Shown piece after piece: positions 17,101-24,556 of a stretch of 57,406 nucleotides of DNA (position 1 is the stretch's first letter; the number at the start of each line of letters is the position of its first letter). The position numbers and the translations under genes were made by a program. The DNA is from Clostridia bacterium (GTDB lineage: Bacteria > Bacillota > Clostridia > RUG12999), in assembly GCA_017396395.1 (NCBI GenBank), contig JAFQMF010000002.1, positions 1 to 57,406 of the forward strand, read 5' to 3'. The notes under the pieces are model-generated. The model did no database searches, was not told where the DNA came from, and worked only from the letters and a program-made list of their open reading frames with translations.

Positions 17101-18626
17101 ATATCGCCACCCTCTTTGGTATTACTCTGACGCACTAAGTTTGTGGATACATTTCTTGGTCTTGTTAACATTTTCCACCAAGGGTATCTTACATAAATAT
17201 CCTTCATTTCCTGTACCTTGTATGCGTCAAGATATGAAGTGTACTTTACTCCAAAGCTGGTAAGGCTTACAGTATGGGCAACAATTAATATAAGTCCCAC
17301 AATAAGTCCGTACATACCAAGTACTGATGCCATTATTACAAGAAAAGTACGGTATATTATAACTGCACCTTTCATTTTTGCCGCCATAAGACCTGTAATT
17401 CCGGTTACAGATACCACAATTACCATAGGTGCACTTACAAATTTTGCATCTACTGCTGCTTGTCCTATTACGATTGCTCCCACTATACTAAGTGCTGTGC
17501 CTACATTTGAGGGTATTCTCATTCCTGACTCTCTGAGTATTTCAAAAACAAGGAGCATAACAAGACATTCCACCACAATGGGCAAAGGAACTCCTTGCCT
17601 TGCTTCGGATATACTAAGTGCTAAATTTATTGGTATCATTTCCTTGTGAAATGCCACAAGAGCAATATATAGGGCAGGTACTACAATGGTAATCATAAGG
17701 CTTAAAATTCTTATAAGCCTGCATGCCCCAGCAAAAAAATAGTTTATATAATAGTCATCATCTGTCTGAAGGTTTTCAATAAAAAAGTAAGGTACTGTCA
17801 TAACCGAAGGAGAACCATCTACAATTACAGCAATTCTTCCCTCCAAAAGCTTACCTGCCACAATATCCGGTCTTTCGGTAACCCCTGATGTTTTTAATGG
17901 TGTATATGGATTATCCTTTGTCAGCTCATCTAAATAGTTTGTATCTAAAATTCCGTCAATTTCAATGTTTTTAAGTTTATCTTCCAGTCTTGCAAGCACT
18001 TTTGGATTTACCAGCGTATCCAGATAGCATAAACACACTTGTGTGTTGGTGCGTGTACCAATCTTAATTAGCTTGAATTTTAAATCGGGGGTACGCAGTC
18101 TTCTTCGTATAAATGAAGTGTTTTTTAAAAATGCCTCTGTAAAGCCTTCTCTTGGCCCTCTCATTGTCTTTTCGTTTTCAGGCTCGGTGGGAGAACGAGT
18201 TTCCCAACCCTTTAAATCAATTATTAATACCTCTTTTGAGCCTTGAGCCATTAAAAGAGTATCTCCGTATATGATGCTTTCCACTATTTCTTTAATATCA
18301 TTTGAATGTTGTACACGCGAAGCATAAAGCACCTTTTTATATATTTCTCTGATGTTATCCTGAACCTTACTGTTCCATTTTATGCCCTTTGCTTCAACAA
18401 GAGGTTTAATGATGTTTTCGCTTACACCCACACTGTTTGTCATACCATCTATAAAAATTGCACAGCACATAATATCAGGATTTTCGCTGTTTTTGCATAT
18501 TCTGTATCGGAACATTCCGTCATCTTTGAAAATCTCCTGAAATATTTTTATATTATCCATTAAATTTTCCGTTAAGGTATAATCTTTATATATATCTTTT
18601 CCTTTACTGTCAACATTTTTAGCCAT
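17097..18626 (-). CDS. gerAA: Spore germination protein GerAA
   Basis: A 509-aa receptor A subunit: soluble N-terminal half, then about 5 TM segments from about residue 300 (the IRILSLMITIVVPALYIAL region onward). The family segments RRRLRTPDLKF, GRIAVIVDGSP and PSNVGTALSIVGAIVIGQAAVDAK-like are visible. First gene of gerAA-gerAC-2TM-gerAB with overlaps throughout, so one transcript is likely. A forespore (sigma-G) promoter is expected, but I could not recognise one in the AT-rich 128-bp gap upstream. Confidence 0.94.
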   Translation of the reverse strand: MAKNVDSKGKDIYKDYTLTENLMDNIKIFQEIFKDDGMFRYRICKNSENPDIMCCAIFIDGMTNSVGVSENIIKPLVEAKGIKWNSKVQDNIREIYKKVLYASRVQHSNDIKEIVESIIYGDTLLMAQGSKEVLIIDLKGWETRSPTEPENEKTMRGPREGFTEAFLKNTSFIRRRLRTPDLKFKLIKIGTRTNTQVCLCYLDTLVNPKVLARLEDKLKNIEIDGILDTNYLDELTKDNPYTPLKTSGVTERPDIVAGKLLEGRIAVIVDGSPSVMTVPYFFIENLQTDDDYYINYFFAGACRLIRILSLMITIVVPALYIALVAFHKEMIPINLALSISEARQGVPLPIVVECLVMLLVFEILRESGMRIPSNVGTALSIVGAIVIGQAAVDAKFVSAPMVIVVSVTGITGLMAAKMKGAVIIYRTFLVIMASVLGMYGLIVGLILIVAHTVSLTSFGVKYTSYLDAYKVQEMKDIYVRYPWWKMLTRPRNVSTNLVRQSNTKEGGDI

Positions 18627-18753
18627 ATTTTATTTCCCCTTGATATTAAAAAAATTACTGTTTTTCTTAGGTTTTCCCATATTGATAATAAAATACATTA
18701 AAATAATAAAATAAAATTTATATTCATATATATTTATAACTAAGGACAAGGAC

Positions 18754-20466
18754 GTGATAAATATGAAAAATGCTGTTTTAGTGGGAAACCCAAACTGCGG
18801 AAAAACCTATATCTGGAACTGTTTTACAGGCTCCTTTGGCAGGGTTGCAAATTTTCCTGGAATAACTGTTGAAAAAAAACAAGGAAATACAAAAAACGGA
18901 TACATTTTAACCGACCTTCCAGGCACATATTCTTTAGATGGGTTTTCTACGGAAGAAAAGGTTGCCTCTGATTATATAAAAAAGGGGAATTTTGATTTAA
19001 TAATAAATGTGGCAGACGGAACAAATTTAAAAAGAGGTTTGTTTTTAACCCTTCAGCTTGCTTCTTTAAAAAAACCTATGATTTTAATTATTACTATGGC
19101 AGATATTATGCGAAGAAAACAAATTTCAATAGACACAAAAACCCTTTCCCGTCTGCTGAATATTCCTGTGATAGCTGTAAGCGGAAGGACAGGTGAAAAT
19201 ATTGAAAAGGCTTTAAATTTGTTTGAAAAAGGTGAAATTCCTTCATACAAAGAGAGTAAAAATATATATGATGATGTTTCCGAAATTTTACTTCTTTGCG
19301 GTTATACCGAAAAAAATTCTTTTTGCAAAGCAGATAAAATTTTATGTTCAAGCAAGGCGGGGCTGGTTTTTTTAGCAGGTGTGCTTATTTTGGTTTTTGG
19401 CATAGTTTTCAGTCCCCCTGTGTTTATTTTAAGTGATATGCTTGAGGGCTTTTTCAGCGGTTTTTTAACAGATATTGTAAAAAAACACCTTACTCTTTTA
19501 TCTGTAAATCCAAAAATTATTTCCTTTTTATGCCAGGGATTAATTGGAGGAGTGGGAGGAGTGCTTTCATTTTTGCCTCAGGTGGGAACTTTATACATTT
19601 TACTTACCATATTAGAAGACAGCGGGTATATGGCAAGGGCAATTTTTATTACAGACAAGCCATTTTCAAAAATTGGTCTTTCAGGCAGAAGTCTTTTGCC
19701 CTTACTGTTTGGTTTTGGATGCACCACCTCTGCATTTTTATCTTCACGAATATTGCAGGGAGAAAAGTCACGCCTTATAACTATTATTGCCCTGCCTTTT
19801 ATTTCCTGCAGTGCAAAAATGCCTATATACCTTCTTTTTGCTGACCAGTTTTTTCCTGCTTACAGGGAAATTGTTATATTTCTGCTTTACCTTTCGGGGG
19901 TTTTTTTCTTTATTTTTTCTGCCTGTTTTTTTAGTGGCGGAACAAAAAAAGATTTTCTTACTTTAGAACTCCCTTCTTACAAAATGCCCTCCCTGAAAAA
20001 CATAATAAAAGAGTCATTTATCCGCATAAAAGGGTTTATTGTAAAGGCAGGAAGCATTATTTTTCTTTCCTCCGCCTTGTTATGGATAATGAGCAATACA
20101 TATATAAAGGGAGAAAGTTTAATAAATATTGGCGGGAATTTCTTTTCTTTTTTATTTAAACCTATGGGCTTTGGAAACAGTCAGGCTACAGCATCACTAT
20201 TTTCAGGTTTTTTTGCAAAGGAGGCTGTGGTTTCCTCATTATGGGTTTTAACAGGTAAAAACGGAATTTGCGGAATATTTACTACCTCTTCCGCCCTTGC
20301 CTTTTTAGTATTTGCTTCCCTTACTCCTCCTTGTATCAGTGCCCTTGGGGTGATGAAAAAGGAAATAGGAATAAAATGGACACTTTTTGCATTTATTTAT
20401 CAGCTTCTCATAGCTTATTTGTCTTCTGCTCTTATTTATACACTTTGTCTTTTACTTAAAGTTTAA
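18754..20466 (+). CDS. feoB: FeoB-like ferrous iron transporter, short and divergent
   Basis: A 570-aa protein with an N-terminal G domain and about 9-10 TM segments. G1 is GNPNCGKT, then FPGITVE and DLPGTYSL as in FeoB; membrane-domain hallmarks are GGVGGVLSFLPQ, FGFGC, FISCSAKMPIY and FFAKEAVVSS. Differences from ordinary FeoB: the G4 region reads TMAD where N-x-x-D is expected; the segment after FGFGC is T-T-S-A rather than N-V-P-A; the protein is about 100 residues short; and there is no feoA nearby. Start is GTG 18754 or ATG 18763; tandem AAGGAC repeats leave this open. Iron transport is likely, another metal possible. Confidence 0.82.
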   Translation: MINMKNAVLVGNPNCGKTYIWNCFTGSFGRVANFPGITVEKKQGNTKNGYILTDLPGTYSLDGFSTEEKVASDYIKKGNFDLIINVADGTNLKRGLFLTLQLASLKKPMILIITMADIMRRKQISIDTKTLSRLLNIPVIAVSGRTGENIEKALNLFEKGEIPSYKESKNIYDDVSEILLLCGYTEKNSFCKADKILCSSKAGLVFLAGVLILVFGIVFSPPVFILSDMLEGFFSGFLTDIVKKHLTLLSVNPKIISFLCQGLIGGVGGVLSFLPQVGTLYILLTILEDSGYMARAIFITDKPFSKIGLSGRSLLPLLFGFGCTTSAFLSSRILQGEKSRLITIIALPFISCSAKMPIYLLFADQFFPAYREIVIFLLYLSGVFFFIFSACFFSGGTKKDFLTLELPSYKMPSLKNIIKESFIRIKGFIVKAGSIIFLSSALLWIMSNTYIKGESLINIGGNFFSFLFKPMGFGNSQATASLFSGFFAKEAVVSSLWVLTGKNGICGIFTTSSALAFLVFASLTPPCISALGVMKKEIGIKWTLFAFIYQLLIAYLSSALIYTLCLLLKV

Positions 20467-20512
20467 GGCAAAATATGTCATATTAAGTGGTTTTTATGGC
20501 GGAAACTTTTTC

Positions 20513-20541
20513 TTGCTTTTTATACAAGTTTATTGTATAAT
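20513..20541 (+). promoter_or_regulatory. Promoter for the glycosyltransferase-CsaB fusion gene
   Basis: TTGCTT at 20513-20518, 17-bp spacer, TATAAT at 20536-20541, about 30 bp before the first ATG. Confidence 0.7.
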
Positions 20542-20571
20542 TATAGTAGATAATACTAAGCTTGAGACGGG

Positions 20572-22794
20572 ATGAAATATATGAAGATACTTATGACGCT
20601 TATGGGTCTTGAAATAGGCGGTGCAGAAACTCACGTAGTTGAGCTTTCTATGGAACTAAAACGGCGTGGCCACGATGTTATAATTGTGTCGGCTGGGGGT
20701 GCATATCAAAAAGATATTGAAGCAGTAGGAATACGCCATTATTATGCCCCTTTGCTTTCTCACGGCGGAATGATTAAAGCGTTTTTTTCTTTACTAAATG
20801 TAATAAACAAGGAAATGCCGGATGTTGTTCATGCCCATGCGAGAATTCCTGCATTTTTATGCCATCTTATAAATAAATTCAACAAGAGCTTTGTATTTGT
20901 TACAAGTTGTCACGGTGTGTATAATACAGACGGAATTATAGGAAAGCTTACCCGTTGGGGCGAAAAACAAATGGCGGTAAGTGACGATATAAAAAACTAC
21001 CTTGTGCAAAATTATAAAAAAGTAAAAAAAGAAAATGTTTTTGTAAGTGTTAATGGAGTTGATACTGAAAAGTTTAATGAAAATATAGATTCTTCTCATA
21101 TTGCAAAAGAGTTTGGTTTGCAGGAAGAATGTACGAGGATTGTATATGTAAGCAGACTTGAGCCGGATGTATGCGAAGGAGCATATTCCCTTGTGCGTCT
21201 TGCCCCCTCTCTGATTGAAAAAATCCCCGACCTTGAAATAATTATTGTAGGTGACGGTTCATCTTATGGAGAGCTTAAAGAAAGAGCAGATGAAATAAAT
21301 AAGCAAGCGGACAGAAATGCTGTTGTTTTAACAGGTGCCCGTACTGATGTTTATAAAATCAATGCTCTTGCAACATTTTGCGTTGCTACCAGTCGTTCTG
21401 CTTTAGAGGAAATGTCTCAAGGTAAGCCTTGCATTATGGCAGGCTCCTTTGGATATATGGGAATTTTTAATAAGGACAAGCTTGCAACTGCAATTTCCAA
21501 CAATTTTACCTGTCGTGATACCGTCACTTTAACTGACGATTTATTGTATCAGGATATTCTTACTCTTTACAATATGCCCTCTGAGGAAAAACAAGAGCTG
21601 GGTAAATATTGCAGATATGTGGTTAAAGAATATTATTCTCTTTGGAAAATGGCAAATGATAATATAAAAATGTATCAGTCTGCCATAGAGGAAGGTAAAT
21701 ATGATGTGGCAATTTTAGGTTATTACGGATTTCGCAATAGCGGTGATGATACTCTGCTTCAGGCAATTATCGGCTCCCTTCGAAAAAGAAATCCTAACCT
21801 TAAAATAATGGTTTTCTCCAATAACCCTGAAGAAACCGCAAGAATTTACAATGTTTTTTCTGCCTATCGGTTTGACATATTTAAGGTTAATAAAATTTTG
21901 AAAAATACCCGTCTTTTTATAATGGGCGGAGGAAGCCTTCTGCAGGACGGAACAAGCAGTCGTTCTATTTTCTATTATACCTACTGCCTTTGCAGAGCAA
22001 AAAAACTATGCAAAAAAACTATGCTTTATGCAAACGGTATAGGTCCGCTTAAACACTCTTTCAGCAGATTTCTTGCTAAAAAAGCGTTAAAGGAAGTCAG
22101 TGCTATAACTCTTCGTGACGAGGATTCCTTTATTGATTTAGCAAATCTGGGTGTTTCAAAAAGGGCATATATTACTGCCGACCCTGTATTTTCTCTTAGA
22201 AATATTGCAGATGAAAGTGCTTCCTGCGAGCTTTTATCACGAGGCATTGAAAAGGGTGAAAAATACATTTGTGTTTCCCCTCGAAAGTGGAAGGGTCAGC
22301 CTGAGAATTTTATTTCTCATTTTGCAAAGCTGTGTGACTATATTTCAAAGGAATATGGCACTAAAACGGTGTTTTTACCTATGCAGTATCCACTTGATGC
22401 GAGAGTTATAAGACAAATTCAGGAGAAAATGAAAACTCCCAATTGCTTTATAGATACTCGCCTTTCCCCTGAAAAAATACTGGGAATTATAAAAGGCTGT
22501 GAGCTTACTATTGGAGTAAGACTTCACCTTTTAATTTATTCTTCCACTGTTGGAGTTCCTGGTATCGGTATTGTTTATGACCCCAAAGTAAGCAGTTTCC
22601 AGAGATATATTAAACAGCCGTATTTTATTGAACCCAGAGGCCTTGTAGCAGGCGATTATGTTTCTGTAATTGATGACTGCTTTAAAAACAGAGGAAGTAT
22701 TGTTACGGAGCTGGAAAGAATATCACTTGAGATGGAAGAAAAATCCGAACAGACTGCTGATATTGCAATGAGCCTTATTAAAGACGGAAAGTGA
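20572..22794 (+). CDS. Two-domain fusion: GT4 glycosyltransferase plus CsaB polysaccharide pyruvyltransferase
   Basis: 740 aa. Residues 1-370 form a GT-B glycosyltransferase: LEIGGAETHVVELSMELK at the start, HAHARIPAF, CHGVYNT, VNGVDTEKF, IVGDGSS and SRSALEEMSQGKP (GT4 active-site region). From about residue 377 a complete CsaB domain follows: GYYGFRNSGDDTLLQAI, MGGGSLLQD, YANGIGP and GVRLHLLIYSS with the conserved His. CsaB pyruvylates cell-wall polymer, creating the anchor for SLH-domain proteins. No stop or frameshift separates the parts. Start ATG 20572, or ATG 20581 three codons later. ruvX follows after 13 bp. A role in making and pyruvylating one wall polymer is inference. Confidence 0.85.
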   Translation: MKYMKILMTLMGLEIGGAETHVVELSMELKRRGHDVIIVSAGGAYQKDIEAVGIRHYYAPLLSHGGMIKAFFSLLNVINKEMPDVVHAHARIPAFLCHLINKFNKSFVFVTSCHGVYNTDGIIGKLTRWGEKQMAVSDDIKNYLVQNYKKVKKENVFVSVNGVDTEKFNENIDSSHIAKEFGLQEECTRIVYVSRLEPDVCEGAYSLVRLAPSLIEKIPDLEIIIVGDGSSYGELKERADEINKQADRNAVVLTGARTDVYKINALATFCVATSRSALEEMSQGKPCIMAGSFGYMGIFNKDKLATAISNNFTCRDTVTLTDDLLYQDILTLYNMPSEEKQELGKYCRYVVKEYYSLWKMANDNIKMYQSAIEEGKYDVAILGYYGFRNSGDDTLLQAIIGSLRKRNPNLKIMVFSNNPEETARIYNVFSAYRFDIFKVNKILKNTRLFIMGGGSLLQDGTSSRSIFYYTYCLCRAKKLCKKTMLYANGIGPLKHSFSRFLAKKALKEVSAITLRDEDSFIDLANLGVSKRAYITADPVFSLRNIADESASCELLSRGIEKGEKYICVSPRKWKGQPENFISHFAKLCDYISKEYGTKTVFLPMQYPLDARVIRQIQEKMKTPNCFIDTRLSPEKILGIIKGCELTIGVRLHLLIYSSTVGVPGIGIVYDPKVSSFQRYIKQPYFIEPRGLVAGDYVSVIDDCFKNRGSIVTELERISLEMEEKSEQTADIAMSLIKDGK

Positions 22795-22807
22795 GATTTT
22801 TTATAAT

Positions 22808-23233
22808 ATGCTTAAAAAAATTATGGGCATTGATTACGGCAAAGCACGAATAGGTATCGCTATCAGCGATGGACTTGGTATGGTGGCAAATCCTGTTGCT
22901 ACTATCAGCGAAAAGCATTTTCCTTCTCAGGTTAAGGCGGTTGCTAAAACTGTTAATGAATTAAAACCCACCAAGATTATAATGGGTCTCCCCCGAAATA
23001 TGGATGGTACAGAAGGAGATAGTGCTACATTAGTTCGTGAGTTTGCCCAAAAGCTGTATGAGCATACAAATGTGGAAATTGACTTTCTTGATGAACGTCT
23101 TACCACAGTATCTGCACATAAAATGCTAAGCCAGATGAATGTAAACGGAAGTAAAAAACGCAAGGGTGTGGTAGACACACTTTCTGCTGTTATTATACTA
23201 CAAAATTATTTAGACAAGAAAGAGGTGCTTTAA
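22808..23233 (+). CDS. ruvX: RuvX/YqgF Holliday-junction resolvase-like nuclease
   Basis: A 141-aa RNase-H-fold protein of the YqgF family, linked to Holliday-junction resolution and to pre-16S rRNA 5'-end processing. The N-terminal GIDYGKARIGIAISD has the first catalytic Asp, MGLPRNMDGTEG follows, and FLDERLTT carries the DER triad element. The DUF1292 gene begins directly at the next base after its stop. Confidence 0.94.
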   Translation: MLKKIMGIDYGKARIGIAISDGLGMVANPVATISEKHFPSQVKAVAKTVNELKPTKIIMGLPRNMDGTEGDSATLVREFAQKLYEHTNVEIDFLDERLTTVSAHKMLSQMNVNGSKKRKGVVDTLSAVIILQNYLDKKEVL

Positions 23234-23542
23234 ATGAGCGAAGAAACAAAAGATATTTTCTCTGAAGAAGAGGAAAATGAGGAGAGCAACATTATTACTC
23301 TCACAGACCCCGACGGAAACGATGTAGAGTTTGAACATCTTGACACTATTGAATATAAGGATGACATTTACGTTATCCTTATTGAAACAGTTGATGACGA
23401 AGGCGTTACTATTCTTAAGCTTATCGAAGGTGATGAGGATAAGGATGACGAGCTTACAACTATCGAAGATGAAGAAACTTTAGATGCAGTTTACGAAATT
23501 TTCAAAGAAAGAAACAAAGAGTTTTTTGATTTTGAAGACTAA
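23234..23542 (+). CDS. DUF1292 protein (YrzB-like)
   Basis: A 102-aa very acidic protein. After a Glu-rich N-terminal stretch it has the DUF1292 core: ITLTDPDGNDVEFEHLDTIEY, then VILIETVDDEG. YrzB-like proteins typically follow ruvX in Firmicutes, as here with zero spacing. Function unknown. Confidence 0.88.
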   Translation: MSEETKDIFSEEEENEESNIITLTDPDGNDVEFEHLDTIEYKDDIYVILIETVDDEGVTILKLIEGDEDKDDELTTIEDEETLDAVYEIFKERNKEFFDFED

Positions 23543-23550
23543 TAATGCTA

Positions 23551-23586
23551 AAAAAAGTAGAAGATTAAAAAATCTTCTACTTTTTT
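23551..23586. terminator. Bidirectional intrinsic terminator
   Basis: AAAAAAGTAGAAGATT, loop AAAA, AATCTTCTACTTTTTT. Perfect 16-bp arms between the convergent DUF1292 and lipid kinase genes. Confidence 0.92.
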
Positions 23587-24483
23587 TCATTTTAAAAATC
23601 TGATTTTCCCATGCAGATTTTCTATTTCAACTACTTGTTTACCTTCTTCGTACTCTCCATCCAGTGACCAGTTTACATTTTCTGGCATATTAAAGGTAAT
23701 TTTATCTGTTTTAAAATATTCAAAAATCTCTTTATCTGAAAAATCTCCATTAATTATTCCCCAAAGAATTTTATGAAGCTCATTGGGATTTTTAGGGTTT
23801 TTTATAGCCAGAACTTCAAAAAGTCCATCTACCATACTTACATCTTCTGCATTAAGCTTTATTACTCCTCCAAGAGAAGATGAATTGCTCACTGCACAGA
23901 AGATATAATCCCCTTCAAATTCTTTATCTGATGTGTTAACAGTTACGTGATAGGGTTTAATGGAAGCAACATCCATAATCCCTCCCAGAACGTATGCAAA
24001 ATGTCCCAGACTGTTTTTCATATTCTGAGGAACAGAATATGAAGTAGAAGTAAAAGCGCCAAAGGAGGCAATATAACTAAAAATTTTATTTTTACAAAAA
24101 CTTCCTATATCAAGAAAAATTTCTTCACTGTTGTTGGCAATTTTTCTGGCAGCAGCAGTAATTTCTAAAGGAATATTCATACTCTTTGCAAAATCGTTGG
24201 TGCTCCCTGCAGGAATATAACTAAGAGGCGTATTGCCTCCGCTTTTAATAAGTCCGTTTAATGTTTCGTTAAGGGTGCCGTCGCCCCCGCAACAGACTAT
24301 AAAATCATATTCTCTGCTTTCATCACCCTTTTGTGCATATTCTGTTGCATCTCCTCTTTTATTTGTTATTGCAGTTGTAACAAGAATATGGTGAGCCGAA
24401 AACTCAGATATAATATCAAAAAGAGCCGTCTTGCCCGACATTTTCCCTGCGGTGGGATTTACAATAAGAAGTGCTTTACGCAT
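23587..24483 (-). CDS. Diacylglycerol kinase family lipid kinase
   Basis: A 298-aa DAGK-catalytic-domain protein (YegS/DgkB type). ALLIVNPTAGK starts the protein; the nucleotide loop is CCGGDGTLNETLNG, then PAGSTNDFAKS, and a second domain carries the VDGLFEV segment. It phosphorylates a lipid such as diacylglycerol or a sphingoid-like molecule at the membrane; substrate not resolved. AGGAGG precedes ATG 24483; the gene lies beyond the ileS terminator and is probably its own unit. Confidence 0.87.
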   Translation of the reverse strand: MRKALLIVNPTAGKMSGKTALFDIISEFSAHHILVTTAITNKRGDATEYAQKGDESREYDFIVCCGGDGTLNETLNGLIKSGGNTPLSYIPAGSTNDFAKSMNIPLEITAAARKIANNSEEIFLDIGSFCKNKIFSYIASFGAFTSTSYSVPQNMKNSLGHFAYVLGGIMDVASIKPYHVTVNTSDKEFEGDYIFCAVSNSSSLGGVIKLNAEDVSMVDGLFEVLAIKNPKNPNELHKILWGIINGDFSDKEIFEYFKTDKITFNMPENVNWSLDGEYEEGKQVVEIENLHGKIRFLK

Positions 24484-24521
24484 ATTGGTTTCCTCCTGAT
24501 ACTAAATTACCAAAAGAGCAT

Positions 24522-24546
24522 AAAAGGCTACTTAAAGTAGCCTTTT
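24522..24546 (-). terminator. Intrinsic terminator after ileS
   Basis: AAAAGGCTACTT, one-base centre, AAGTAGCCTTTT: a near-perfect palindrome just past the ileS stop, closing the long miaB-ileS run. Confidence 0.82.
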
Positions 24547-24556
24547 ATATAGAAAT

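Noticed and set aside
18627..18753. Sigma-G promoter for the ger operon
   Set aside because: The region is AT-rich and some -35-like boxes occur, but no properly spaced CAT-type -10 element was found.
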